A program made the translations under genes and the position numbers. From the NCBI RefSeq assembly GCF_000337595.1, contig NZ_AOIL01000009.1, positions 111,664 to 175,663 of the forward strand: 64,000 bases of DNA, read 5' to 3'. The DNA comes from Natrialba taiwanensis DSM 12281. Its GTDB lineage: Archaea > Halobacteriota > Halobacteria > Halobacteriales > Natrialbaceae. This document shows, piece by piece, positions 1-8,845 of this stretch; position 1 is the stretch's first letter; each line of letters begins with the position of its first letter. A model generated the notes under the pieces. That model saw nothing but the letters and a program-made list of their open reading frames with translations. It was not told the origin of the DNA and ran no database searches.

Positions 1-276
1 TAAGTATCCATTGGAGAGTTTAGAGGAAAGTTGCCCCCGTAGTGCGCAAAGAGAGAGAGAAGATGATCTACAGGCGGCGCAGGCCGAGGTATTCGTCCTG
101 TTTTCCTGTGAAAATCGGTGGAAACAACATCCGACCAGCACACGTCGACAGGTGCGGATGGGAAGAAACCGAGTTCCGGCGAGCCCCGACGAGTTCGGCT
201 GAAGTGAAAAAGTGAAGAAGTGAACGACTCGTTAGTGGTTGGGCCACTTACCGCGTTTCAAACACATCATATCGGC
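1..276. other. left-edge region without recognisable gene
   Basis: I see no convincing coding frame here. The short open frame at 11-202 is rich in Arg and Ser and lacks the acidic, codon-position-biased composition of the neighbouring genes. The stretch ends at the stop codon of the dihydropteroate synthase gene, so it is probably the 3' intergenic region of that gene. Confidence 0.5.
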
Positions 277-1119
277 TCAGCGAGTGCGAGGTCGATGCTC
301 CCACAGTGCTTCCGCCGTGCGGAGGGCGGACACTGTTTCCGCGACATCGTGAACGCGAACAATATCAGCACCGTGTTTCGCAGCGACGAGGTGAGCAGCG
401 AGACTCGGTGCAACCCGCTCCTGTGGCGGCTGATCGACGATCTCTTTCGTGAACGACTTGCGTGACGCGCCAACGAGAACCGGATAGCCGAGCGCGCTGA
501 ACTCGTCGGTTCGAGCGATGAGTTCGAGATCGTCACCCGGGCCCGTCGCGAACCCGACACCGGGATCGAGAACGAACTGATCGTCGGAAACACCAGCGTT
601 CCGAGCACGTTCGACGCGTTCCTCCAGCCGCTCGCAAACCGCAGCAACGATATCGGCGGCGGTTGGGGTGAACTCGGGCTCGACGGGGATATTGACCGCA
701 TCCATGAGAATGACCGCACAATCCCGGGACGCGACGAGTGATCGCATATCGGGATCATCGAGTCCGTTCTGGTCGTTGATGATGTCGGCACCGGCGTCGA
801 GGACCGCCTCGGCGACCGCCGGTTTGTACGTATCGACGGAGATCATCGCCTCGATATCGGGATCGTCGGCAATCCGCTCGACGACGGGAACGACGCGCGA
901 GAGTTCCTCGTCAATCGAAACAGGATCGGCACCAGGACGAGTGCTTTCGCCACCGATGTCGATGATAGCTGCTCCCGCTTCGTCGATTTCTCGGGCGCGT
1001 GCGATCGCGTCCGAAACCGCAGTATAGTTGCCTCCATCGGAGAACGAATCCGGCGTTACGTTCAGAATACCCATCACCTGCGTTTTGGGCGTCCGACCCA
1101 CTGCCTGCGTCGAAGTCAT
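277..1119 (-). CDS. folP: dihydropteroate synthase
   Basis: Condenses 6-hydroxymethyl-7,8-dihydropterin diphosphate with p-aminobenzoate in (tetrahydro)folate synthesis, in the cytosol (EC 2.5.1.15). The 280-residue protein shows the DHPS signatures in order: MGILNVTPDSFSDGG (residues 16-30), IDIGGESTRPGA (53-64), VDTYKP (95-100), LDPGVGFATG (184-193), GASRKS (217-222) and RVHDV (255-259). These cover the pterin and substrate loops of the TIM barrel, and the length fits a single-domain enzyme. The bacterial LMHM-x-G-x-P loop is replaced by LMDAVNIP (138-145); from memory haloarchaeal homologues also differ here, so this need not mean loss of activity. It has no functional link to the sugar genes beside it. 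Confidence 0.9.
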   Translation of the reverse strand: MTSTQAVGRTPKTQVMGILNVTPDSFSDGGNYTAVSDAIARAREIDEAGAAIIDIGGESTRPGADPVSIDEELSRVVPVVERIADDPDIEAMISVDTYKPAVAEAVLDAGADIINDQNGLDDPDMRSLVASRDCAVILMDAVNIPVEPEFTPTAADIVAAVCERLEERVERARNAGVSDDQFVLDPGVGFATGPGDDLELIARTDEFSALGYPVLVGASRKSFTKEIVDQPPQERVAPSLAAHLVAAKHGADIVRVHDVAETVSALRTAEALWEHRPRTR

Positions 1120-1600
1120 GTCGATACTGTCCCTCGATGATTGACGTGGATAAGTGCGGTGGATTCGCTCGTATCCGTCGCGATAACAACAAAATTGTCA
1201 GTCCCATATTCATATCGCTGGTAGTACTATTATTGAGAGAAGCGTTCAACCGACGGCTCACTCGCGGCATTCGCCCTCCTTCTCCAGTACGAGTTCAGCT
1301 GTCGATGACCGCTTGCGCCGTGTGCCGGTCGGCGCTTCGCTGCGACGATCCGTCCCGTCACAGGCGATTGCTTCGAGAGCAGCGGCGTGAACTCGTCTCT
1401 GCCTCGGAGTAGATACCGGTTGTCGAAAACGGTCTCGGTCCGGGATGACGAGTGACTTCGGTGTTCACAGTATACGAGAGGCGAAACGAATGGCCATATT
1501 CTCACCGTTGTGTCCGCTATACAAAATATATAAACCACGTAAATATTTTACTTTCAATGGAACAGAAACTGTGAAGTTCGAGATTGTATTGCGATCATCC
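1120..1600. other. intergenic region with promoter of the beta-helix gene
   Basis: Divergent 481-bp gap between folP and the secreted beta-helix gene. Its right part is strikingly AT-rich: TATA-like boxes lie at 1526-1534 and 1541-1550, about 50-75 bp before the start at 1601, so the beta-helix mRNA probably has a short 5' leader. The left part (about 1290-1400) is GC-rich and on the minus strand has a frame ending in AELVLEKEGECRE, which looks like eroded coding sequence, but I cannot assign a family. Confidence 0.45.
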
Positions 1601-3361
1601 ATGGCATCGGAAGACCGCCATCCCGAGAAGTCAGCTCGAAGTACCGTCTCGCGGCGTGGATACCTCCGCCTGGGTGCCGTTGCGACCGTCGGTGTCGGGA
1701 CGCTCACAGCGGTAGACGAGTATACCGATACCGGGTCCGCTGGCGCGGTTTCGACGGCCGATCCATCACCAGCCGACTCGGAAATCGGCGGTGGGGCGGC
1801 GTACTCCACTGATGTTACCGAAAACGATGCGACGACGACGGTCGGCACCGGCTCCGGACTGAAAACCGCGTTGCAGAACGCGAGTGCAGGCGATGTGGTC
1901 TGGGTCGACAGCGGTGCGACGATCGATATGACCGGGGAGTCGAACATCGAGATTCCCTCGGGCGTAACCCTGGCAAGCGGGCGCGGAATCGACGGCTCAC
2001 AGGGGGCGCTCTTGCACGTCGATAGCGGCATGAACGGCGAATCGCTGTTCCGGTGTTCCTACGAAACGGGCGTTCGCGTCACGGGGATACAGCTTCGCGG
2101 CCCGTTCCCCGGCGGTTACTTCGATCCGCCGGAAGATCCGGACGAACCGGGATACACCGAGAAAGAGTCCGCCGGAATCTTCGTGTACAACACCGAATCG
2201 AGCAGGACCGTCGAGATCGACAACTGCCACCTCTGGGGGTGGACGAGCGGTGCGGTTCGTCTCGGCGCGAACGCGAACGGCGGCACGAGTTGCCCGACCG
2301 GGACGCACGTCCACCACTGTTCGATCCACACGAACGCGATGGAACACCTCGGATACGGCGTGGACCTGCTGAACGGCGACCAACACCTGATCGAGTACTG
2401 TTACTTCGACCTCAATCGTCACTGTATCGACGGGTTCGGAAACCCGGAAAACGGCTACGAGGCCCGGTACAACATCGTCGACGACAGGACGGTGAGCCAC
2501 GCCTTCGATATGCACAACTGGGCGACGAATCGCGGCGATCGCAACGTGGCGGGGAGCACGATTTCCATTCACCACAACACGTTCCGGTACGCGAACGAAG
2601 TAGAGGGCGAGCCGGACGAGTATCGCGATGGCGGCCCGCAGGAGTACATCAAGATACGGGAAGCGCCCGACGATCGGTGCGATATCGACAACAACTGGTT
2701 CCAACACAAGGAGAAACCGCCGGCCGGAACCACCGGCGGCGATCAGTACGCGTACACCCAGACGGGTGTCTCCTCGTGGACGAACATGTACGAATCGAAC
2801 AACGCGTTCGGTCCCGAGGAACCGGCCGCGGACATCGGCGCGCCGCGTACTGGGAACGGCGGTGGAGGCGGTGGTGGAACGCCGGACTTCGAGTACAACG
2901 ACGACGTGACCGCCGTCAACGCGCCGGTTGACTCGCACAACGAACGGTCCGGACTGCAACTCAGCGTCACGAACAACTTCGACTCGAAACTGAACATCAC
3001 CGACGTGACGATCGAGCCGGCGAACGCAGCCATCGGTGAACTCTCGGATCACTCGATGGAAGAGGGAATGTGGCAAAGCGAACTGTACGTCGACGCCGAC
3101 ATTCAGGACAGCGCCGCCGATATCAACAACGGCCTTTCGCTTCCCGGCTCGATCGACCTGCGAAACGACGGACACGACGACAGCGACCGCCGGTGGGCCG
3201 TGTTCTCGCCAGGGTCGACAGGCGAACTAAATCTCTACCAGTTCGAAAACGACGGTTCCCCCGTAGACATGGTCGGTGAAACGGTCGCGTTGACGATCGA
3301 CTACTACCTGGATGACGGGAACTCCACAACCGGTTCGAAGACGCTTTCGCTCTCCCCCTGA
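1601..3361 (+). CDS. Tat-exported right-handed beta-helix protein, probable polysaccharide lyase
   Basis: Probable extracellular enzyme of the pectate-lyase-like superfold; substrate unknown. The 586-residue product starts at ATG 1601, which places a twin-arginine motif (SRRGYLRLG) near residue 20 ahead of an Ala/Val-rich hydrophobic stretch and removes an upstream non-halophilic extension. The middle of the protein has repeated short strands with Asn/His turns (HHCSIHTNAMEHLGYG, EYCYFDLNRHCIDG, ISIHHNTF, DNNWFQHKE), typical of parallel beta-helix coils. A Gly-rich linker (GNGGGGGGG) separates this from a C-terminal module of about 160 residues with beta-sandwich-like sequence, possibly carbohydrate binding. 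It fits plant polysaccharide attack, but no conserved pectate lyase active-site motif could be fixed by eye, so a non-catalytic surface role is possible. Confidence 0.72.
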   Translation: MASEDRHPEKSARSTVSRRGYLRLGAVATVGVGTLTAVDEYTDTGSAGAVSTADPSPADSEIGGGAAYSTDVTENDATTTVGTGSGLKTALQNASAGDVVWVDSGATIDMTGESNIEIPSGVTLASGRGIDGSQGALLHVDSGMNGESLFRCSYETGVRVTGIQLRGPFPGGYFDPPEDPDEPGYTEKESAGIFVYNTESSRTVEIDNCHLWGWTSGAVRLGANANGGTSCPTGTHVHHCSIHTNAMEHLGYGVDLLNGDQHLIEYCYFDLNRHCIDGFGNPENGYEARYNIVDDRTVSHAFDMHNWATNRGDRNVAGSTISIHHNTFRYANEVEGEPDEYRDGGPQEYIKIREAPDDRCDIDNNWFQHKEKPPAGTTGGDQYAYTQTGVSSWTNMYESNNAFGPEEPAADIGAPRTGNGGGGGGGTPDFEYNDDVTAVNAPVDSHNERSGLQLSVTNNFDSKLNITDVTIEPANAAIGELSDHSMEEGMWQSELYVDADIQDSAADINNGLSLPGSIDLRNDGHDDSDRRWAVFSPGSTGELNLYQFENDGSPVDMVGETVALTIDYYLDDGNSTTGSKTLSLSP

Positions 3362-3520
3362 GCCGGGCCACAACGGTCCCTGCGTTTCCACCCGGTTTAC
3401 GGGACGATCGGACCCGGTGGTAACCTCGGCCCAGCGACGACTCGTACAGCAGCCGTCAGTCAGTTCCGGCGCACCCGCGACTGTCCGGATCGTGCCGGGA
3501 AATCGGCACGGCAGACCGTA

Positions 3521-4270
3521 TCAGGGACGCAGCGATTCGAGCACTTCCGCACCGCGTTCGAGCGAGGCGACAGGATCCGCGGGCTCGTCGTGCTCGTAGA
3601 TTATCCATTCGGCCCCAGCGTCGCAGGCGGCCGTCACGCACGCTTCGAGGTCGACCTCCCCCTCGCCGAGTTCGACCGGCCGTCCGTCGGCGACGTCCTT
3701 GATATGAACGAGCGGAACACGTCCCGCAAGGCGCTCGAGCAACGCGACCGGGTCGTACCCCGCGGCGACCGCCCACCCCACGTCGAGTTCAATCGAGAGT
3801 GACTCGTCGGTGTGCTCGATCAAGCGTTCGAAGGCGCTTCGACCGTTGTCCGCGCGGCCCTGTCCCGCGACCGTGACGAACTCGTGATCGTGATTGTGGT
3901 AGCCGAGTTCGAAGCCCCGCGTCTCGAGCCTGTCGGCGAGCGTTTCGAGTCGGGTTCCGGTCTCTCGAACCGCGTCCGCCGTCGAGAAGTGTTCCGCGTC
4001 CAGATACGGAACGGTGAGCCGATCGCTTCCGAGCACCGCGTAATCCGAGACGACGGCGTCGAGATCACCCTCAAGTGATTCGATGCCGATGTGAGCCCCA
4101 GCGGCGGTCAGGCCAGTGTCCGCAAGGACTGTAGCCGTTTCCGGTGTGGGGTCGTCCGCGCCGGCGAACTCGACGCCGTCGAAGCTCGTTTGGCCGACGC
4201 GGCGCAACAGCGATGGAAGCGATTCGTCGAGTTCGCGGAGCGTGTATAGCTGAATTGCGGTTTTGACCAT
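3521..4270 (-). CDS. sugar phosphate isomerase/epimerase family TIM barrel
   Basis: Xylose-isomerase-like (AP endonuclease 2 superfamily) enzyme of 249 residues, probably a sugar isomerase, epimerase or keto-sugar dehydratase; exact substrate unknown. Metal-site motifs are visible: VEFAG near residue 35, YHNHDHEF in the middle, ELDVGWA, and VHIKDV followed by a terminal IIYEHDEP, giving the usual Glu/Asp/His/Glu ligands. The start at 4270 (MVKTAIQLYTLRE) matches the family N-terminus; the longer frame upstream has unlike composition. It lies 174 bp downstream of the TRAP transporter genes on the same strand, so it may be the last gene of that sugar-acid operon. No export signal is seen, so it should be cytosolic. 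Confidence 0.8.
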   Translation of the reverse strand: MVKTAIQLYTLRELDESLPSLLRRVGQTSFDGVEFAGADDPTPETATVLADTGLTAAGAHIGIESLEGDLDAVVSDYAVLGSDRLTVPYLDAEHFSTADAVRETGTRLETLADRLETRGFELGYHNHDHEFVTVAGQGRADNGRSAFERLIEHTDESLSIELDVGWAVAAGYDPVALLERLAGRVPLVHIKDVADGRPVELGEGEVDLEACVTAACDAGAEWIIYEHDEPADPVASLERGAEVLESLRP

Positions 4271-4444
4271 TGATCGTCGAATACGACAATGATGATGAAA
4301 GTAGTTTCGTTCGGAACGATCGGTCTCCGGTTGGCAGCTCGATCCGGGAGCGAGACCGTCGTCTCGCACGGGTGACGTCAACATCTCGGTGCCGGGGAGT
4401 ACACCCGAGAAGGTGGAGAAGACGCGCGAAAATTCCTGAGACCG

Positions 4445-5746
4445 CTACCCCATCACGGTATAGGGAACGTACGTGACGAGTTCAGGAACGAAGATCAGGA
4501 TGACGAGTGCCAGCAGGATTGGGATGTAGAACGGGATCACGGAGCGGATGACCTGTTCGAGGGAAGCGTCGGTCACTTTCTCGAGGACGAACAGGAGTGC
4601 GCCGAACGGCGGGGTGAGCGTGCCGACCATCAGCGCGAGGATCATGACGATGCCGAAGTGGACGGGATCGATGCCGACGAGTTCGACGATGGGGATCAGA
4701 ATCGGCGTGAGGATCGTAATCGACGCGGTGACGCTCATGAACGTGCCGATGATAAGAAACATGAGGACGAACAGGACGAGGATCAGCGTCGGGTTCTCGG
4801 TCAGTGCGGTGATCTCTTCGGCCATCAGCGTCGGGAGGCCGAGTTGCAGGGCGACGAGTCCGTAGACGGTCGCAGAGGCGATGATGAACGTCAGCGAGAA
4901 GGTTTCGACGGTCGCGTCCGAGATTTCGTCGGCGAGGTTGCCGACGTTCAGTTGTCCGGAGAGGAAGCCGTAGGCAATAACGTACATGACGGCGACCGCG
5001 CCGGCCTCCGTCGCGGTAAACCAGCCGCCGAGGAGGCCGCCGATGATGATAACGGGGATGAAGAGCGCGATGACGGATGATTTGAGCGTTCGAACGAGAT
5101 AGCGGAGACTGAACGGCTCACCGCTGTCGTAGCCGCGTTTGCGGACGATGAGAAAGACAAACGCGAGCAACATGAGTCCGAGGAGAATTCCGGGGAGGAT
5201 GCCGCCGAGGAATAACTGACCGATCGACTCCTCCGCGAGGACGGCATAGAGGATGACGGGAACGCTCGGCGGGATGATCGGCCCGATAAGCGCCGAGGAG
5301 CCCGTAACGCCGAGTGAGATGTCTCGTTCGTAGCCGTAGTCGCGCATCGCGCTGTACTCGACGCGGCCGAGACCGGCTGCGTCCGCTAGTGCGAGCCCGG
5401 ACATCCCCGAAAAGAGGATGCTCGCGACGACGTTGACGTACGCGATGCCGCCGCGGAATTGTCGAACCGCAGCGTTTGCGACGTCGAAAATATCTCTGGT
5501 CATACCGGTCGCGTTCATCAACCGCCCAAGCAAGACGTAAAACGGAATCGCGAGCAGGACGAAACTGTTGACCCCGTTGAAGAGGCGGCTGTTGATCAAT
5601 CCCGGGTCGAATCCGGTGCCGACGCCGGGGACGAGCATGACGACGATGCTCGTCGAGAGCATCGCGATGGCGACCGGAACGCCGAGGCCGTACAGGAGAA
5701 ACAGCGGCCCCAGAAACAGGATTGCGAGGAGCAAGAGGTCGTTCAT
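4445..5746 (-). CDS. dctM: TRAP transporter large permease subunit (DctM family)
   Basis: Large membrane subunit of a sodium-coupled tripartite ATP-independent periplasmic-type transporter for organic or sugar acids. The 433-residue protein is almost entirely hydrophobic, with about 11-12 predicted membrane segments from the first residues (NDLLLLAILFLGPLFLLYG). It contains the family sequences SSALIGPIIPPSVPVILYA and LTPPFGALLFVL. Length fits DctM. Its start overlaps the end of dctQ by 4 bp (ATGA), showing translational coupling. With DctP and the nearby mannonate dehydratase, a hexuronate or aldonate substrate is the best inference. Confidence 0.93.
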   Translation of the reverse strand: MNDLLLLAILFLGPLFLLYGLGVPVAIAMLSTSIVVMLVPGVGTGFDPGLINSRLFNGVNSFVLLAIPFYVLLGRLMNATGMTRDIFDVANAAVRQFRGGIAYVNVVASILFSGMSGLALADAAGLGRVEYSAMRDYGYERDISLGVTGSSALIGPIIPPSVPVILYAVLAEESIGQLFLGGILPGILLGLMLLAFVFLIVRKRGYDSGEPFSLRYLVRTLKSSVIALFIPVIIIGGLLGGWFTATEAGAVAVMYVIAYGFLSGQLNVGNLADEISDATVETFSLTFIIASATVYGLVALQLGLPTLMAEEITALTENPTLILVLFVLMFLIIGTFMSVTASITILTPILIPIVELVGIDPVHFGIVMILALMVGTLTPPFGALLFVLEKVTDASLEQVIRSVIPFYIPILLALVILIFVPELVTYVPYTVMG

Positions 5747-6291
5747 TCCGATCGGACCTCCCGAAGGCGCTTCCAGATGGTCGTCCCGCGGACCTCATCG
5801 CTGACGAGGTGCCACAGTTTGATCGACTCGTTGACGAGCATCAGCCCGAGCCCGCCGGCGATCAGCAGAAACATCATGCCGAGCGTTGCCCACGAGAGGC
5901 CGACGATTTGGGTATCCAGGTTGCTGATCCCGCCGAGGACGAGGTGGTAGACGACGACCGCGAGCGTCGACACGACCACGAGGAGGACGAACACGTCGGC
6001 GGCGTACTTGACCCGCGGATACCGCTTCCCGACGCGATCGAGCAGGAATTCCAGCTTGATGTTTTCGTTGTTGCGAGAGGCGATCGCCGCGCCGAAGTAC
6101 GTCCCGACGATCAACGCGAACCGACCGACCGGTTCCGTCCAGTACCAGTCCAGTGGCAAGTTCAGAAGTCGAATGGCGACCTGCAATGTTGCCATGAGGA
6201 TGGTCGTCGCGAAGATGAGTCCACCCGCGTAAAGAACGAGCGTATCGTACAGCGTATCCTGTTTCAATCCGAGGCGCTGATCGATCTCCAT
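5743..6291 (-). CDS. dctQ: TRAP transporter small permease subunit (DctQ family)
   Basis: Small four-helix membrane subunit that pairs with DctM. The start at 6291 (MEIDQRLGLKQDTLYDTL) gives 182 residues, the usual DctQ size; a longer frame to 6345 has no family support. Hydrophobic segments are visible around LVLYAGGLIFATTILMATLQ, VGRFALIVGTYFGAAIAS, VFVLLVVVSTLAVVVYHLVLG and ATLGMMFLLIAGGLGLMLV, with the conserved asparagine-rich loop RNNENIKLEF between the second and third. It overlaps dctM by 4 bp and follows dctP by 141 bp, giving the operon order dctP-dctQ-dctM. Confidence 0.9.
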   Translation of the reverse strand: MEIDQRLGLKQDTLYDTLVLYAGGLIFATTILMATLQVAIRLLNLPLDWYWTEPVGRFALIVGTYFGAAIASRNNENIKLEFLLDRVGKRYPRVKYAADVFVLLVVVSTLAVVVYHLVLGGISNLDTQIVGLSWATLGMMFLLIAGGLGLMLVNESIKLWHLVSDEVRGTTIWKRLREVRSE

Positions 6292-6432
6292 ACACCACGT
6301 GTTACCATACCATATATTATGAAAGTACGGGGTCACGTCACGCACTGTATCGCCGGTCGCACCAGTGGCCGAGGCGCGGTTGGGGCGGTGAGACGAGAGC
6401 CGCCACCGGAATCGCTCACGGGAAACGAACCG

Positions 6433-7449
6433 TCAGATCTGTCGCCAATCGTCCCACTCGCCGGCCCAATCTCCGAACATCTCCTCAACGACGGGCTCAG
6501 CGGCGTTCCGGAACGCATCCTGATCGACATCCTCGATAATTTCCATGCCGGCGTCCTCGAGTTCCTGAAACAGCGTCTCTTCGTTTTCCCGCGCATCGGC
6601 GGAAATCTGCTGTGTCGCCTCCACCGATGCCTCGTCGACGAGTTCTTGATGCGCGTCGTCGAGTCCCTGATAGAACTCGTCGTTCATGTACAGGGCACCG
6701 ACCTGGACGTGGTGGCCGGTGAGGCTGAGGTAGTCCTGAACCTCTTGGAGGTTAAACGAATGGATCTGCGGAACGTCGCCCTCGGACGCCTCGACGACAC
6801 CGGTCTGGAGGCCGCTGTACAGTTCGTCCAGTGAGACCGGTGTCGGGTTGGCACCGATTTCGCTCCAGATGTCGACCCACTCGTCGATTTCGGGGAGGCG
6901 CAACTCGATACCGTCGACGTCGCTCGGCTCACGAACCGGCTCGTTCGACGTGAAGTGTCTGAGACCGCGGTAGATCCACTCGCCCATCATGAACTGGTTG
7001 CCGTCCGAGCGCATCTCCTCGTGTGCGGGTTGGAAGTCCTCGTGTTCGGTCACCCGCGTCAGATGCTCGTAGTCCTCGAAGACGATGGGGATGTTGACGA
7101 ACGAGTAGTCCTCGGCGTACATCATGTACGGCCACCGCGAGTCGGCGTGCGCCTCGACCGTCCCCTCCCGACAGAGGTCGGAAATTTCCTCCTCACCGCC
7201 GTAGGCTCCGCCCTCGGATACAGTCACCTCGAGTTCGTCGTCGCTTTCCGCCTCGACGATCGACTTGAACTCCTCGGCCGCGTCGACGACGACGTGACCG
7301 GGTTCGTAGGTGCTCGCGATCGTGATCTCGTTGCCTCCGCTGCCGCCGCCCAGACAGCCCACGACCGCCGTCAGACCGAGTCCGCTCGCACCGACGGCGG
7401 TCCGTTTGAGAACAGTCCGTCTGCTATGGTAATCGCTCCCATGAGCCAT
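6433..7449 (-). CDS. dctP: TRAP transporter substrate-binding lipoprotein (DctP family)
   Basis: Extracytoplasmic solute receptor that delivers substrate to DctQM. The 338-residue protein starts at 7449, giving a Tat lipoprotein signal: SRRTVLKRTAVGASG followed by the lipobox VVGC and a Gly/Ser-rich tether. The mature part has DctP features such as ISDLCREGTVEAHADS, GLRHFTSNEPVREPSDVDGIELRLPE (listed here only as two adjacent stretches around residues 155-180), and a Trp/Asp-rich C-terminus. It is the first gene of the TRAP operon and has its own TATA box 29 bp upstream. The substrate is inferred only from context (sugar acids). Confidence 0.92.
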   Translation of the reverse strand: MAHGSDYHSRRTVLKRTAVGASGLGLTAVVGCLGGGSGGNEITIASTYEPGHVVVDAAEEFKSIVEAESDDELEVTVSEGGAYGGEEEISDLCREGTVEAHADSRWPYMMYAEDYSFVNIPIVFEDYEHLTRVTEHEDFQPAHEEMRSDGNQFMMGEWIYRGLRHFTSNEPVREPSDVDGIELRLPEIDEWVDIWSEIGANPTPVSLDELYSGLQTGVVEASEGDVPQIHSFNLQEVQDYLSLTGHHVQVGALYMNDEFYQGLDDAHQELVDEASVEATQQISADARENEETLFQELEDAGMEIIEDVDQDAFRNAAEPVVEEMFGDWAGEWDDWRQI

Positions 7450-7473
7450 ACGAAGGTGGTCACGATCGGTCGT

Positions 7474-7484
7474 GTTAATACTTT
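7474..7484 (-). promoter_or_regulatory. TATA box of dctPQM operon
   Basis: On the minus strand the sequence AAGTATTAAC is centred about 29 bp before the dctP start codon, the expected spacing for a leaderless haloarchaeal transcript. Confidence 0.55.
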
Positions 7485-7552
7485 GGTTGCTTCTCACGAG
7501 GAGCAACTAGACCGTCGAAAACGGTTCGTGTCGGTCTCGTTATAGCCCGATC

Positions 7553-7747
7553 GTGGCTCACGCACTGGTCGTCGTCATGCCGACAGTTGCCGACCGGGAA
7601 CGCCGCTCGATCGACGCCGACTTCGCTCTCGGAACCGACGCCGAACTCGGTCTGGTCCGTGCCACCGATCGGAGCGCCTTCGAACGAGACCTCCAGCGAA
7701 CGCAGCCATCGATGGAGGGAATCGACAGCATCGACGACCTGCAGTAG
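7553..7747 (+). pseudogene. possible N-terminal remnant of a HTH-10 (Bat-like) regulator
   Basis: This 64-codon frame, inside the 360-bp gap between dctP and the hydroxyacid dehydrogenase, has normal halophile composition and contains DADFALG, RATDRSAFERDL and PSMEGIDSIDDL. From memory these resemble the N-terminal sensor part of bacterio-opsin-activator-like (HTH-10) regulators, but the C-terminal HTH domain is missing and the frame stops early. I infer a truncated relic. It could also be a chance frame; no promoter was seen, although TTATAGCC occurs at 7540-7547. Confidence 0.3.
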
Positions 7748-7809
7748 CCACTGACAGTCATTCCCTCCCTGCCGGCAGGTTTTTGCTGACCGGTATCACA
7801 GCACATTGT

Positions 7810-8775
7810 ATGGCCGAAACAGCGACTACCCTCGTGATGCACGAAGCCCCACACCAGGGATCCGTCGACGAACTCGCGGCCGCGGTCCATGATCGAAATC
7901 CGGAGATCCCGCTCACGAAGGCCTACAGTTACGAGGAGTCGAAACGAGCGCTGCAGGACGAAGACACGGAGATCGTCATCACGCGGGCGCTCCCAGATGA
8001 ACTCCTCGCCGAGGCGGCGTCGATACGCTGGATCCAGGCGCTTAGCGCCGGCGTCGATCACTACGACATCGAACGGCTCCGCGACCGGAACATTCGCCTG
8101 ACGAACGCCTCCGGCGTCCACGCAAATCCCGCTGCGGAGCAAGTTTTCGGGTACATGCTGCAGTTCGAGCGAAACCTCCGACAGGGCTTTCGCCAACAGG
8201 CGCGGCGGGAGTGGCGTCACTTCGGCGGCGGCGAACTCGCCGAGGGAACGCTCGGCGTCGTCGGCGTCGGCGAAATCGGCAGTCGCATCGCCGAACTCGG
8301 GTCGGCGTTCGAGATGACGACCCTCGGCCTCCGGCAGTCGCCGGATCGCGGTCACGACGCTATCGACGAGATGTTCGGACCGGACGAGTTGCACGCGCTC
8401 CTCGCACGCTCCGATTACGTGGCGCTGGCCTGCCCGCTCACTGACGGGACTCGAAACTTGCTGAGCGCTCGCGAGTTCGAGTCGATGCCCCAGCACGGCG
8501 TGGTGCTAAACGTGGCCCGAGGCGAGGTCATCGACGAACCGGCGCTCATCTCCGCCCTCCAGAAGGGGAGGATCGGCGGTGCCGCACTCGACGTGCAACG
8601 CCGGGAGCCGCTGCCGGCGGACTCGCCGTTGTGGGACCTCTCGAACGTCATCATCACGCCGCACATGGCGGGGTCGACGCCGAACTATCTCGATCGCTGT
8701 GCGGACATCTTCGTATCGAACTACGACCGGTACGTGCGCGGCGAGACCGACGAGTTCGAAAATCAGATCGTCTGA
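7810..8775 (+). CDS. D-2-hydroxyacid dehydrogenase (NAD(P)-dependent)
   Basis: Cytosolic reductase/oxidase of 2-keto acids and D-2-hydroxyacids, for example hydroxypyruvate or glyoxylate. The start at 7810 (MAETATTLVMHEAP) gives 321 residues. The Rossmann dinucleotide motif GVGEIGSRI lies at residues 152-160. The catalytic triad is present: Arg237 in NVARG, Glu266 in DVQRREPLP and His285 in ITPHMAGSTP. The protein stands alone on the plus strand, convergent with the mannonate dehydratase homologue, inside the sugar-acid locus. It probably handles a three-carbon acid produced by aldol cleavage there, but specificity cannot be read from sequence. Confidence 0.88.
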   Translation: MAETATTLVMHEAPHQGSVDELAAAVHDRNPEIPLTKAYSYEESKRALQDEDTEIVITRALPDELLAEAASIRWIQALSAGVDHYDIERLRDRNIRLTNASGVHANPAAEQVFGYMLQFERNLRQGFRQQARREWRHFGGGELAEGTLGVVGVGEIGSRIAELGSAFEMTTLGLRQSPDRGHDAIDEMFGPDELHALLARSDYVALACPLTDGTRNLLSAREFESMPQHGVVLNVARGEVIDEPALISALQKGRIGGAALDVQRREPLPADSPLWDLSNVIITPHMAGSTPNYLDRCADIFVSNYDRYVRGETDEFENQIV

Positions 8776-8845
8776 GGACCGGCGCTCATCGAAGCGCCGT
8801 CGAACCGCGATTCCGCGATTCTGCGTTCACGGTTCCGCGATTCGA

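Noticed and set aside
277-1119. Idea that folP is inactive because the LMHM loop is missing
   Set aside because: All other DHPS motifs are intact, and as I recall haloarchaeal enzymes differ at this loop in general.
1290-1400. Coding-like minus-strand frame ending in AELVLEKEGECRE
   Set aside because: It may be an eroded gene, but it has no start, no family match I can name and only about 40 codons.
1445-1600. N-terminal extension of the beta-helix protein
   Set aside because: It would cross the AT-rich promoter and bury the Tat signal in the interior of the protein; ATG 1601 gives a proper signal.
1997-3175. 392-codon minus-strand frame opposite the beta-helix gene
   Set aside because: Val/Arg-rich composition typical of antisense frames in GC-rich genes, with no motif.
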